Positions 20,115 to 37,000 of a DNA stretch of 64,000 nucleotides are shown here, piece after piece. A program made the position numbers and the translations under genes. A model generated the notes under the pieces. It worked only from the letters and a program-made list of their open reading frames with translations, searched no databases and was not told the origin of the DNA. This DNA is from Microbacterium sp. CBA3102 (lineage in GTDB: Bacteria > Actinomycetota > Actinomycetes > Actinomycetales > Microbacteriaceae): the NCBI RefSeq assembly GCF_007954505.1, contig NZ_CP042412.1:620001-684000 (forward strand), in the 5' to 3' direction. Numbering within the stretch: position 1 is the stretch's first letter; the number at the start of each line of letters is the position of its first letter.

Positions 20115-21392
20115 ATGCCGCGAACACCGATGACGCAGCTCTCGCCCTCCGACCAGGAGCGCCTCCGCGCGCTCCGGCGCATGAAGGCGGTCGCCCTCGG
20201 AGCGCTGCTGTTCATGGCCGTCGTGTTCGTGATCGCGTTCGCCTTCCAGCAGCGGGTCGGCTGGCTCGGCTACGTCCGCGCCGCCGCCGAGGGAGGGATG
20301 GTCGGTGCGCTCGCGGACTGGTTCGCCGTCACCGCGCTGTTCCGCCGTCCGCTCGGGCTGCCGATCCCCCACACCGCGATCATCCCCAACCGCAAGGACG
20401 AGATCGGCCGCACGCTCGGAGAGTTCGTCGAGACCAACTTCCTGGCCGGAGACGTCGTGCGCACCAAGCTCTCCAGCACGCACATCGCGCTGCGCGCCGG
20501 AGAGTGGCTGCGCGAGCCTCCGCATGCCGAGCGGGTGGGTGCCGAAGGAGCCACGATCGCGACCGCCGTCCTGGGCGCACTGAGCGACGACGACGTGCGC
20601 GACCTCATCACCGACCTCGCCCGCGAGCACCTGGTGGCTCCGGAGTGGGGGCCGCCGGCCGGTGCCTGGCTCGAGAAGATCGTCGATGCGGGGGCCCACC
20701 ACGGCGCGGTCGACCTCGCCGCCGACAGCATCGCGCGGTGGCTCGACGCGAACGCCGCATCGTTCACCGGTCTCGTCTCTCGGCGTCTCCCCGGCTGGGT
20801 GCCGAAGCTGGCCCATCGCTTCGTCGACGACACGGTCTACCACGAGGCGGTCAAGTTCGTGCATGCGGTGCAGGCCGATCCGCATCACCCCGCGCGCATC
20901 GCGGTCGACGGCTACCTGACCCGCCTGGCGGACAACCTGCAGAACGATCCGGCCACGCGCGCCAAACTCGAGAACGCCAAGGCCTCGCTCTTCGACAGCC
21001 CGCGGGTCGGCGCTCTGGCGGCTGAAGCGTGGAACACCGCGAAGAACGGCCTGCTGACCGCTCTCGCCGACCCCGACAGCGGGCTGAGTCGCCGTGCCGT
21101 GCAGGCGCTGCAGGAAGTCGGCGAGCGCCTGACCACCGACATCGCCCTGCAGCACCGCGTCGACACCTGGGTGTCGGACGCCGCTGTGTTCCTCGTCGAC
21201 CGCTACCGGCACGACATCGCCTCGATCATCACCGACACCGTCGAACGCTGGGATCCCGCCGAGACCACCGAGAAGATCGAGCTCATGGTCGGCCGCGACC
21301 TGCAGTACATCCGCCTGAACGGCACCTTCGTCGGCGCCCTCGCGGGTCTCGCCATCTTCTCCCTCGCCCACGCCCTGATCCCCGGAGTCTGA
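20115..21392 (+). CDS. DUF445 membrane protein
   Basis: A 425-residue protein with an N-terminal transmembrane helix (about 25-46, ALGALLFMAVVFVIAFAF) and a C-terminal one (GALAGLAIFSLAHALI). AAAEGGMVGALADWFAVTALFRRPLGL after the first helix is the DUF445 signature. The middle is a long alpha-helical domain. Function is unknown in the family. It is separated by only 2 bases from hutG downstream, so co-transcription is likely though a functional link is not apparent. Confidence 0.85.
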   Translation: MPRTPMTQLSPSDQERLRALRRMKAVALGALLFMAVVFVIAFAFQQRVGWLGYVRAAAEGGMVGALADWFAVTALFRRPLGLPIPHTAIIPNRKDEIGRTLGEFVETNFLAGDVVRTKLSSTHIALRAGEWLREPPHAERVGAEGATIATAVLGALSDDDVRDLITDLAREHLVAPEWGPPAGAWLEKIVDAGAHHGAVDLAADSIARWLDANAASFTGLVSRRLPGWVPKLAHRFVDDTVYHEAVKFVHAVQADPHHPARIAVDGYLTRLADNLQNDPATRAKLENAKASLFDSPRVGALAAEAWNTAKNGLLTALADPDSGLSRRAVQALQEVGERLTTDIALQHRVDTWVSDAAVFLVDRYRHDIASIITDTVERWDPAETTEKIELMVGRDLQYIRLNGTFVGALAGLAIFSLAHALIPGV

Positions 21393-21394
21393 CC

Positions 21395-22327
21395 ATGACG
21401 CCCACTTCCCGACCGTTGAGTCACGACCCGCTCTGGCCCCGCGCCGGCTCCTGGCCCGCTTTCACGGCTGCGGCGGATGCCGTGCTGCTCGGGGTGCCGA
21501 CCTGGCGCACGTCACTCTCGCCGACCGGAGCCCACGCGACGCCGGCCGCCATCCGCGAAGCGCTTCCCCGCTACGGGACGACGCTGATGGGTCCGCCGGT
21601 GCTCGAACTCGACGAGGTTCTGCGCATCGCGGATGCCGGCGATGTGAGCGATCCGGACGGCGCGGACGGCGAGGCGAGGGTCATCTCCCGCGTGCGTGCA
21701 CTCGCCGGGGCGACCAAGCTCGTGATCGCACTCGGCGGTGACAACTCGCTCACGTATCCGGTCGCGCTCGGCGCCGAAGCCACGGGCCTCATCACGTTCG
21801 ACGCGCACTTCGACCTGCGCGACGGCGTCTCCAACGGCACACCGGTACGACGCCTCGTGGAAGACGTCCCGACCGCGTCCGCACTGACGACCACCCGGAT
21901 CGACCCGACCAGGATCGTCCAGATCGGCATCGCCGACTTCGCGAACTCCGCCGCCTATGCGCGGCGCGCGGCCGACTGGGGCATCCGCGTCGTCACGCTC
22001 GACGAGGTGCGCCGTCGCGGCATCGACGACGTCGTCGCCGAGGCGCTCGAGCTCGCCGGTGCGGGGGCGGCCCCGCGTGTGCACCTCGACATCGACGTCG
22101 ACGTCTGCGACCGGTCGGTCGCGCCCGGCTGCCCAGCGAGCGTCCCCGGTGGGCTCCACGCGTGGGAGCTGCGTGCCCTCACGCGTGCCGTCGCCGCGGA
22201 TGGGCGCGTCGTCAGCGCCGACCTCGCCGAGGTCGATGCGACCACGGACGCGGAGGACGCCCGCACCGTCCGTCTGGCGGCGCTGTGCGTGCTCGAGCTG
22301 CTGGCCGGCCTCGCGTCCCGCCGATGA
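21395..22327 (+). CDS. hutG: Formimidoylglutamase / arginase-family hydrolase
   Basis: A 310-residue ureohydrolase from ATG 21395. Manganese motifs: GGDN (114-117), DAHFD (136-140) and DIDVDVCD (232-239). Beside hutI, hutU and hutH it most likely hydrolyses N-formimidoyl-glutamate to glutamate and formamide, the last step of histidine degradation. The usual GGDH or GGGH histidine is Asn117, a change at a metal ligand. It overlaps the following P-loop gene by 4 bases. Confidence 0.83.
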   Translation: MTPTSRPLSHDPLWPRAGSWPAFTAAADAVLLGVPTWRTSLSPTGAHATPAAIREALPRYGTTLMGPPVLELDEVLRIADAGDVSDPDGADGEARVISRVRALAGATKLVIALGGDNSLTYPVALGAEATGLITFDAHFDLRDGVSNGTPVRRLVEDVPTASALTTTRIDPTRIVQIGIADFANSAAYARRAADWGIRVVTLDEVRRRGIDDVVAEALELAGAGAAPRVHLDIDVDVCDRSVAPGCPASVPGGLHAWELRALTRAVAADGRVVSADLAEVDATTDAEDARTVRLAALCVLELLAGLASRR

Positions 22328-22860
22328 GGATCGTCGTCTCCGGTACGCACGCGAGTGGCAAGAGCACTCTGATCGCGGACTTCCTCGCCGCGCATCCGGA
22401 GTATCTCTCGCTCGGGGACCCGTTCGACGACCTCGAGGAGGAGGCGGTCGACCCGTCCGGGGAGGCGAGCTTCGCCGGCCAGCTGCGGATAGCGGCCGGA
22501 CGCCTGCACGCAACGGCGGGTCAGCAGGACGTGATCGCCGAGCGGGGACCGCTGGACTTCGCCGCCTACCTCATCGCCCTCGAACGGCTCGGGCGGAGCG
22601 ACGGCGCACTCGTGGAACGTGCGATCGCGATCGCCGAGGACTCTCTCGCTCGCGTCGATCTGGTCGTGCTCGTCCCGCTCGATGCACGCCGGTCGATCCG
22701 CATCCCCGCGGACGAAGACCCCGCACTGCGCGAGGCGATGGACCAGGCTCTGTTCGACCTCGCGGACGATCTCGCGCAGGACACCGGAGTGCGTCTCCTC
22801 ACGGTCGCCGGGGACGGCGAGATGCGGCTGGCCACGCTGGTCGAGGCCATCGCGGAGTGA
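22324..22860 (+). CDS. P-loop NTPase, kinase-like, coupled to hutG
   Basis: A 178-residue protein from ATG 22324, overlapping the hutG stop (ATGA). Residues 1-16 hold a Walker A loop (GTHASGKST, 7-15). AERGPLDFAAYLIALERLG near residue 71 resembles the Mg/lid region of AAA_28 or NadR/dTMP-kinase-like proteins. The substrate is unknown. Translational coupling to hutG hints at a role tied to amino-acid or nucleotide salvage, but this is inference. Confidence 0.78.
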   Translation: MRIVVSGTHASGKSTLIADFLAAHPEYLSLGDPFDDLEEEAVDPSGEASFAGQLRIAAGRLHATAGQQDVIAERGPLDFAAYLIALERLGRSDGALVERAIAIAEDSLARVDLVVLVPLDARRSIRIPADEDPALREAMDQALFDLADDLAQDTGVRLLTVAGDGEMRLATLVEAIAE

Positions 22861-22865
22861 CGGCG

Positions 22866-24041
22866 TCACCCCACCCGGACGCCGTCCTTCCACACCTGCC
22901 GCACGAGCGGGACCCCCGGCCGGTACGCGAGGTGGATCCTGGTCGGTGCGTCCAACAGCACGAGATCGGCCCTGGCACCGGGGGCGATCACCCCGACGTC
23001 GTCCCGGCGGAGTGCCTTCGCTCCGCCGGCCGTCGCCGCCCACACGGCTTCCCCCGGGGTCATCCCCATGTCCCGGACGGCCACGGCGATGCAGAACGGC
23101 ATCGATGAGGTGAAGCTCGACCCCGGGTTCGTGTCGCACGCCAGCGCCACGGTCACGCCCGCGTCGATCAGGCGCCGCGCGTCCGGATACGGCTGCCGCG
23201 TCGAGAACTCGACGCCCGGCAGCAGGGTGAGCACGGTGCCGGAGCCGGCGAGCGCTCCGACATCGGCATCCGTCAGATAGGTGCCGTGGTCGATCGACGC
23301 CGCGCCGAGCTCGACCGCCAGGCGAACGCCGTCGCCCGGGCCGAGCTGGCTCGCGTGCACCCGGGGGGCGAGTCCGCGCGCGATGCCGGCCTCCAGCACC
23401 CGACGTGACTGCGCCACCGTGAAGGCTCCGGTCTCGCAGAACACGTCGATCCACTTCGCGTGCGGAGCACAGGCGTCGAGCATGGGCCCGGTGACCAGAT
23501 CGACGTACTCGTCCGACCGGTCGGCATACTCGGCGGGGACCACGTGCGCGCCGAGGAACGTCACCTCGGGCGTCACCTCGGCGGCCAGGCGCACCAGGCG
23601 CTCCTCGTCGACGACGCTCAACCCGTAGCCGCTCTTGATCTCGACGGTCGTCGTGCCCTGTGCGAGCATCTCGTCGAGGAAGCCGCGCAGACGTGTACGC
23701 AGCTCGTCCTCGGTCGCGGCGCGGGTGGCGGCCACGGTCGAGCGGATACCACCGGCGGCGTACTTCTGCCCTGCCATGCGGGCCTCGAACTCGGCCGCGC
23801 GGTCGCCGCCGAAGACCAGGTGGCTGTGACTGTCGACGAACCCGGGGATCACGGCGCGCCCACCGGCATCGATCACCTCCTCGGCCACGGGCGCATCCGC
23901 AGCGGCGCCCACCCAGGCGATCCGTTCGCCCTCGATCAGCACGGCCGCATCGGTCAGGGTTCCGGTACGGTCACCGGACCCGTCGCCGTGCAGGGCGACG
24001 TTGGTGGTCAGTTCCGCGATGTTCGTGAGGAGCGTTGCCAT
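22866..24041 (-). CDS. hutI: Imidazolonepropionase
   Basis: A 391-residue amidohydrolase opening the imidazolone ring to N-formimidoyl-glutamate. [28 protein letters not shown] contains the HXH metal pair near residue 68; KSGYGLS near residue 138 and ACDTNPGSS near residue 304 are diagnostic of HutI. It is third in the hutH-hutU-hutI operon, 12 bases after hutU, and convergent with the hutG pair (5-base gap). Confidence 0.94.
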   Translation of the reverse strand: MATLLTNIAELTTNVALHGDGSGDRTGTLTDAAVLIEGERIAWVGAAADAPVAEEVIDAGGRAVIPGFVDSHSHLVFGGDRAAEFEARMAGQKYAAGGIRSTVAATRAATEDELRTRLRGFLDEMLAQGTTTVEIKSGYGLSVVDEERLVRLAAEVTPEVTFLGAHVVPAEYADRSDEYVDLVTGPMLDACAPHAKWIDVFCETGAFTVAQSRRVLEAGIARGLAPRVHASQLGPGDGVRLAVELGAASIDHGTYLTDADVGALAGSGTVLTLLPGVEFSTRQPYPDARRLIDAGVTVALACDTNPGSSFTSSMPFCIAVAVRDMGMTPGEAVWAATAGGAKALRRDDVGVIAPGARADLVLLDAPTRIHLAYRPGVPLVRQVWKDGVRVG

Positions 24042-24053
24042 GTCCTGACCCTC

Positions 24054-25740
<1,687 letters not shown>

Positions 25741-25748
<8 letters not shown>

Positions 25749-27282
25749 GGATGTGCTCCTTTGCGATGCGGGCGACGGCGCCCGATTGGACGAGGGCGGT
25801 GACGGCCTCCATCTCCGGGGAGAGGAAGCGGTCGGGTCCGGGACCCGCTGCGACGGTGCGGACGAGATCGCGCACGGCGCCGGTCACGGGTCCGGCTTCC
25901 AATGGCGCCCGCAGGTCGAGAGCACGCGCGCCGGTGAGGATCTCGATGGCGAGCACCCGGCCGAGGCCGTCGATCGCGCGCCGCAGCTTGCGGGCGGCGG
26001 CCCATCCCATCGAGACGTGATCCTCCTGCATGGCGGAGGACGGGATCGAGTCCACCGACGCCGGCACGGCCAGGCGCTTGAGCTCGGAGACGATACCGGC
26101 AGCCGCATACTGCGCGATCATCAGGCCGGAGTCGACACCGACCTCGTCCGCGAGGAAGGGGGGCAGACCGTGATTGCGGGCGGGGTCCAGGGCGCGGTCC
26201 GTGCGCCTCTCGGAGACGGAAGCGACATCGGCGACCGAGATCGCGAGGAAGTCGAGGACGGCCGCGACCGGAGCACCGTGGAAGTTCCCGTTGGACTCGA
26301 TGCGTCCGTCGACGGTGATCACGGGATTGTCGATCACGCTGGCGAGCTCGCGGTCGGCGATCATCGCGGCGTGTGCCATCGTGTCGCGCGCCGTGCCGTG
26401 CACCTGGGGCGAGCACCGCAGCGAGTACGCGTCCTGGACACGCCCGTCATCCGGTCCCTTGTGGCTGGCGACCATCGGCGAGTCCGCGAGGAACCGGCGC
26501 AGGTTGCCGGCCGACTCCGCCTGCCCCATCTGCGGTCGCAGGGCCATCAGGTCGGCAGCGAACACCGCGTCGGTCCCCAACTGGGACTCCACCGACATCG
26601 CCGCGGCGACATCGGCGGTGACGAGGAGCGTCTCGAGATCGTGCAGGGCCAGCACCAGCATGCCGAGCATGCCGTCCGTGCCGTTGATGAGGGCGAGCCC
26701 TTCCTTCTCGACGAGGGTCAGGGGCTCGATCCCGGCGCGTGCGAGGGCAGCGGAGGCCGGTACCAGCTCCCCGGAAGCATCACGCACCTCCCCCTCTCCC
26801 ATCGCGGCGAGGGCGATGTGGGCCAAGGGGGCGAGATCGCCCGAGCAGCCGAGCGAGCCGTACTCGCGAACGACCGGCGTGATACCGGAGTTCAACAGCG
26901 CCGCGTAGGTCTCGACGACGATCGGCCGGACGCCCGTGCGCCCCGAAGCGAGGGCCTGCAGACGCAGGAGCTGAAGCCCGCGTACGACCTCGCGCTCGAC
27001 CTCGGCGCCGGTGCCCGCGGCGTGCGACCGGATCAGACTCGCCTGCAACTGGAAACGACGATCCGGCGCGATGAAGGTGGTCGCGAGGGCACCGAAGCCT
27101 GTGGAGACGCCGTAGTGGGGATTCGGATCGGCAGCGAGACCGTCGATCACTCGACGGGTCTCGGCGACCCGAGTGAGTGCATCCTGGAATATCGACACAG
27201 GAGCGTCGTGGCGGGCGACGGCGACGACGTCGGCAGGCGACAGCGGTGCCGCTCCGACAATCACGGGGGCGAGTTCGGTCAT
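25741..27282 (-). CDS. hutH: Histidine ammonia-lyase
   Basis: A 513-residue lyase that deaminates histidine to urocanate, first gene of the hut operon. ATG 27282 is chosen; the upstream 39 codons belong to the divergent regulator's strand. The MIO cofactor forms from Cys146-Ser147-Gly148 in [14 protein letters not shown]; most bacteria have Ala-Ser-Gly, while Cys is the form I recall for actinobacterial enzymes. HYGVSTGFG (57-65) and [10 protein letters not shown] further on are conserved substrate-pocket elements. Confidence 0.95.
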
Positions 27283-27340
27283 GACTCGATTCCACACCCC
27301 GTGGGGCCTGCGGGGCACCCGTTCGTGCCATGCTGTGTCT

Positions 27341-28108
27341 GTGATCCCAGACAAGCCAGAGGCCGCGAAAGTCCCCGCCGCCGACCACACGCTGCGCATC
27401 CTGAGCTATCTCGCCGGACGCCCCGCCCCGGTGGCGGCGTCGGCGATCGCACGGGAGCTCGAGCTCCCCCGCTCGACCGTGTACCACCTGCTGTCCACGC
27501 TGGCGGCTCACGGCTTCGTGCTCCACCTGCAGGAGGAGCGCCGCTGGGGCCTCGGCACATCGGCGTTCGAGCTCGCCGGCGGGTACACCCGACAGCAGCC
27601 GCTCGCTCGGCGAGGCGCTCCCCTGGTCGCGGCGCTGTCCGACCGCCTGGGCGAGAGCGCCCACCTGGCAGTGATGAGTGGTGGGGACGTGCTGTACATC
27701 GTCGAGGAGCGTGCGCCACGCCGCCCCGCACTGGTGACCGACGTCGGAGTCCGCCTTCCGGCTCACCTCACCGCGTCGGGCCGGGCCATGCTGGCTGCGC
27801 TGCCCCGCGAACAGGTGCGCGCGCTCTACCCCGATACGTCTGCGTTCCCGGTTCGCACGGGCCAGGGGCCGCAGACACCACGCGAGCTGCGAGAGCTGTT
27901 GCGCGAGGTTCGAGCGCGGGGATACGCGACCGAGGACGGTGAGGTCGCGGTGGGCCTGCGCAGCGTCGGCGCAGCCGTCCTCGATGCCTCGGGATGGCCG
28001 GTCGCAGCCGTCGCCGTGACCTGGGGCATCGAAGAGTTGGACGAAGCTCTTCTGGCCAGGGCTGTGCAGGAGACCGCAGCCCTGCTGGAGTCTCGGCTGA
28101 GACGGTGA
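27341..28108 (+). CDS. IclR-family regulator, probable hut regulator
   Basis: A 255-residue regulator from GTG 27341. An N-terminal winged helix (DHTLRILSYLAGRPAPVAASAIARE; LPRSTVYHLLSTLAAHGF) is followed by an IclR effector domain (about 80-250) with LTASGRAMLAALP and GYATEDGEVAVGLRSVGAAV. It is divergent from hutH with 58 bases between, so it most likely controls histidine utilisation by sensing urocanate or a related compound; the ligand is inferred. It ends at the strong terminator at 28119. Confidence 0.87.
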   Translation: MIPDKPEAAKVPAADHTLRILSYLAGRPAPVAASAIARELELPRSTVYHLLSTLAAHGFVLHLQEERRWGLGTSAFELAGGYTRQQPLARRGAPLVAALSDRLGESAHLAVMSGGDVLYIVEERAPRRPALVTDVGVRLPAHLTASGRAMLAALPREQVRALYPDTSAFPVRTGQGPQTPRELRELLREVRARGYATEDGEVAVGLRSVGAAVLDASGWPVAAVAVTWGIEELDEALLARAVQETAALLESRLRR

Positions 28109-28118
28109 GACTTAACGC

Positions 28119-28150
28119 AAAATGGCCACCCAGCGTTGGGTGGCCATTTT
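28119..28150. terminator. Bidirectional intrinsic terminator between the IclR gene and the rRNA operon
   Basis: A perfect 14-bp stem (AAAATGGCCACCCA at 28119-28132 with its complement at 28137-28150, loop GCGT). The arms end in T-runs on both strands, so it can stop both the IclR gene (+) and the rRNA operon (-), whose 5S end lies about 10 bases away. Confidence 0.93.
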
Positions 28151-28159
28151 GTTTAAAAG

Positions 28160-28280
28160 GAGTCCGGCGGTGTCCTACTCTCCCACAGGGTCCCCCCCTG
28201 CAGTACCATCGGCGCTGTGAGGCTTAGCTTCCGGGTTCGGAATGTAACCGGGCGTTTCCCTCACGCTATGGCCGCCGAAA
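28160..28280 (-). rRNA. rrf: 5S ribosomal RNA
   Basis: The reverse complement reads GTTTCGGCGGCCATAGCG at the 5' end and contains CCGAACCCGGAAGCTAAG, the universal loop region, and GGGAGAGTAGGACACCGCCG at the 3' end. The two ends pair as helix I. Exact ends are within a few bases. It is the last gene of the minus-strand rRNA operon. Confidence 0.95.
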
Positions 28281-28329
28281 CACTATTGATGTTTCAATCA
28301 AACACATAACAAAGTCATTGTTGTTATGC

Positions 28330-28354
28330 GGTTCTCGACCGTACATCGAGAACC
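28330..28354. other. Spacer hairpin between 23S and 5S rRNA
   Basis: GGTTCTCGA (28330-28338) pairs with TCGAGAACC (28346-28354). It lies in the roughly 105-base spacer and probably serves in processing of the precursor RNA. No tRNA is present. Confidence 0.6.
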
Positions 28355-28387
28355 ACTCAGTGGACGCGTAGCACCAACAAACGGTGT

Positions 28388-33431
<5,044 letters not shown>

Positions 33432-33680
33432 AAAAGAAATGCATACGAACACCGGGAAAACGATGAACGCAGCGAGTTTGATGCTGACCAAAGAGACAAA
33501 TTCATTGCTGACTTCATCCATTGCCAGCCCCCGGAAGGGCTGGTCTTTGATCCAAAGGAATTCTCACCCAGCCGAAGCTAGACGAGGATAATTTGGCATT
33601 TGACAAGTGCACGCTGTTGAGTTCTCAAGGATCGGATGCTCCCACGACCCAGTCATCACAACCAGGCCCGCAGGGCAACT
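33432..33680 (-). other. 16S leader transcript
   Basis: This noncoding stretch precedes 16S. It holds a hairpin CCAGCCC-TTCCGG-GGGCTGG-type stem at about 33523-33542 and TTGAGAACTCAACAGCGTG at about 33608-33628 (minus strand), a leader element also echoed in the 16S-23S spacer. Both are likely antitermination or processing signals. Confidence 0.6.
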
Positions 33681-33685
33681 TCTCT

Positions 33686-33713
33686 ATCTTACCGATCTCA
33701 TCTCCGTTGTCAA
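33686..33713 (-). promoter_or_regulatory. rRNA operon promoter
   Basis: On the minus strand TTGACA (33713-33708) and TAAGAT (33691-33686) are separated by 16 bases, followed by a start region near 33680, about 250 bases upstream of 16S. A near-consensus -35 is expected for a housekeeping-sigma rRNA promoter. A 13-bp palindrome, CACTCA-G-TGAGTG, lies upstream at 33767-33779. Confidence 0.78.
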
Positions 33714-33935
33714 GTCCGATTTTCTTCGGCCTGAGTGAGGGAACGAGTCAGCACCTTCATCCTGTTCACTCAGTGAGTGTCTGGGATTCGGGAGGTGTTA
33801 GCTGCTTGACGGGAGCCGGTCCGAGGACCTCCGCTCAACCGTTTGGGGCGAACAGGTAATAAGTTACGCGGATCCCGGGGATCGGGCAAATCAGGCTCGA
33901 CCGCCGGGCGTGTCGTGCACGTCCCCGCGCCGCAT

Positions 33936-33989
33936 GCGGGATCGAAACCGCTCCTCCGCACCGGTTTCCCGGCGCGTTTTCGATCCCGC
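33936..33989. terminator. Hairpin downstream of the GH38 mannosidase gene
   Basis: GCGGGATCGAAA (33936-33947) pairs perfectly with TTTCGATCCCGC (33978-33989) over 12 bp with a 30-base loop that can itself fold (ACCGGT core). It lies 18 bases past the mannosidase stop and ends the locus on the rRNA side. Between it and the rRNA promoter (33714-33935) I see no gene. Confidence 0.6.
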
Positions 33990-34006
33990 ACGCCGCGGAT
34001 ATCCAC

Positions 34007-37000
34007 TCAGCGGGCGATGCGGAGCGTGCGCACCTCGAACGGACGCAGTCTCAGGTCGCCACCGGTACGCGCGTCCTCGATGTCATCCTCGATCAGACTC
34101 ACCTCGCGCACCCCGTGGTGCTCGAACCCGACCGTCAACTCGCCGGCCGTGCGTCGCCCGAGCGCCTCGTACACGCGCACGATCACGTCGCCCGATCCGT
34201 CGTCGGCGAGCTTGACCGCCGACACGACGATCCCCTCACCCCGGACCGACACCAGGGGTTCGACCTCGCGCGCACCCCGCACGACGGTGGGGAGCGCGTT
34301 GATCCGGATGCCCTCGGCCGTCGCGATCTCGGCGTCCGCCCCGATCACGAAACCGACCTCGATCTCGTGGTGGCCGTGGTCGGTGTCGGGGTCGGGGAAC
34401 CGCGGGGCACGCAGCAGCGAGAGCCTCACCGTGGTCGTCACCGCATCATCCGACACCTCGCGGGATGTGTCGTAGCCGTAGATCGAGTCGTTCACGAGTG
34501 CGACGCCGAAGTCCTGCTCGCGCACCAGGACGAACCGGTGCATCGACGTCTCGAACTTCGCCGCCTCCCAGCTGGTGTTCGTGTGCGTCACCCGCGACTG
34601 GTAGCCGAACTGCGTCTCGGCCTCGGTGTGCGCCGCCTGGATGTCGAGCGGGAAGGCGAGCTTGAGCAGCTTCTCGGTCTCGTGCCAATCGATCTCGTTG
34701 CGCAGCAGCACGGTCCGCGAGCCGGGTGCGAGAAGGATCGTCTGCGTGATGGTCGACTCCGAGAACGGGCGCACGACCACGATCTTCGCCACGGTGCCGA
34801 CCATGGTCGCCTCGATCGACGTGACGGCGGTGAGGTCGTCGACGCTGTTGCGGTAATAGCGATCGATGTCCCAGGCGTCCCACATGTTCGGGAAGTCCTG
34901 GTGGAGCTGGAACAGGTTCGCGGCCTTTCCCGCAGCGACCGCCTCGCGCCCCGATGCCTTGTCGACGGCGGAGACGATCAGACCGTCGGCGGACACGCGC
35001 ACCGAGACGAGCTCGTTCTCCAGCCGCCAGCCGTCGTCCTCCTGCGAGAGCGAGACGGCAGCGGAGGTCGCCTCGGGAAGGAACGCCGCGCCGAGAGCGT
35101 GCCCCTGTCCCCCCGCGCGCCCGACCGAGGTCGGCTCGAACCGCAGTTCGCGATCGCCCTCGCCCGCGAGCGAGCGTCGGGCGGCACCCGCGATGTCCTG
35201 CGCATCCGAGAGCACGTCCGTCAGCACGGCGACGGCCTCGCGGTGCACCCAGGCGATCGAGGTCCCCGGGAGGATGTCATGGAACTCGTGCAGGAGAACG
35301 GTCTGCCACAGGCGGTCGAACTCGGCCTGCGGGTAGGCGGCACCGGTGCGCACCGTATCCGTCGCCGCCCACAGCTCCGCCTCGATCAGCGTGTGCTCGG
35401 CCCAGCGGTGCAGTGCCTTGGTGGCGTGCTGGCTGGTGAGCGTTCCGCGGTGCAGCTCGAGGTACAGTTCCCCCACCCACACCGCCGGATGCGGCAGCTC
35501 GGCCCTCGCGGCGTCGAAGAAGTCGTCCGGATGCTCCCACACCACCTGCGCGCTGCCCTCGAGGTCGCGGAGGCGTTCGGCCTTGCCCGTCATCTCGCGG
35601 GTCGTACCGCCACCGCCGTCACCCCAGCCGACCGGGGCGATCGAGCGCGAGCTGACCCGGTTCTCCTTGAACTGCCGGGCGGCCTTCGCGACCTCCATGC
35701 CGCTCAACTGCGAGTTGTAGGTGTCCATTGACGGGAAGTGCGTGAACACCTGCGACCCGTCGATGCCCTCCCAGAGGAAGGAGTGGTGCGGGAAGACGTT
35801 CTGCTGGTTCCACGAGATCTTCTGCGTGAAGAACCACTCGAACCCGGCGCGGCGCATCAACTGCGGCAGGGCGGGCGAGTACCCGAAGCTGTCCGGGAGC
35901 CACACGCCCTTGGACCGGATGCCGAACTCGCGCTCGAAGAACCGCTGCCCCTGCGAGAACTGCCGCACGAGCGACTCCCCCGTCGGCATCACGGTGTCGG
36001 ACTCGACCCACATGCCGCCCAGGGGCAGGAAGCGCCCTTCGGCGACCGCGGCCTTGACCCGCTCCCACACCTCGGGGCGGTGCTCCTTGATCCAGGCGTA
36101 CTGCTGTGCGCTGGACATGCCGTACCGGAACTCGGACTGCTCCTCCAGCAGAGCCGTCATCGACGAAGTGGTGCGTGCGACCTTGCGAATCGTCTCGCGC
36201 ACAGGCCACAGCCACGCCGAATCGATGTGCGCGTGACCGACGGCCGAGATCCGGTGCGCACTCGCCTCGGCGGGTGCGGCCAGCACTTCGGCCAGGCGGG
36301 CGCGGGCATCGGAGGCCGTGGCGACGATGTGCTGCAGGTCGAGGACGTCGAGCGCATCGTCCATGGCCTGCAGGATGCGCATGCGACGGGGCGAGGTCGC
36401 CGGCAGCTCCGCCTGCAGCTCGAAGAGCACCTCGAGGTCGAGCGCCAGGTCGAACACTCCCTGCTCGAACACCGCCAGATCCATCCGCCGGGCGCGGTAG
36501 AGCGGTTCCTTCGAGGATGTGAGGATGTCGCCCTCCTGCGTCGGGAGGAAGGGGTGGTAGTCCAGGAGCACCGGGTTGGAAGCCGCCTCGAGGTACAGCT
36601 CGACCGGCTCGTCGCCCGCTGCCATCTCGACGATCGGGACCCACTGGTTCCGCGGGTTGATGCTCTTCACCGGGATCTGGTCGGACCCCGTGCCGCCCGG
36701 TCGGTAGGCGAGGGCCTCGCACTGGAAGCCCGTCATGTTCACGTCGAACCCGAGGTCGATCAGCGCCTCGACCTTGCGGCCGGCCCACTCGGACGGCACC
36801 CGCCCGGTGAGCTTGAACCACGTGGTTCCCCAGGCCGGTCCCCACGGGGCGCCCACGGAGCCGGCGGTGTAGTCGAGGGCGAGCCCTTCCGCCGGTGCGA
36901 TCGGCTCCCCGGGCAGTTCGTGGATCTCGACCTGCAGCGGCACCGACGCCGAGTGGATCGACGGGCGGATGCGCTCCTCCAGCACACGCTTGACGCGGCC

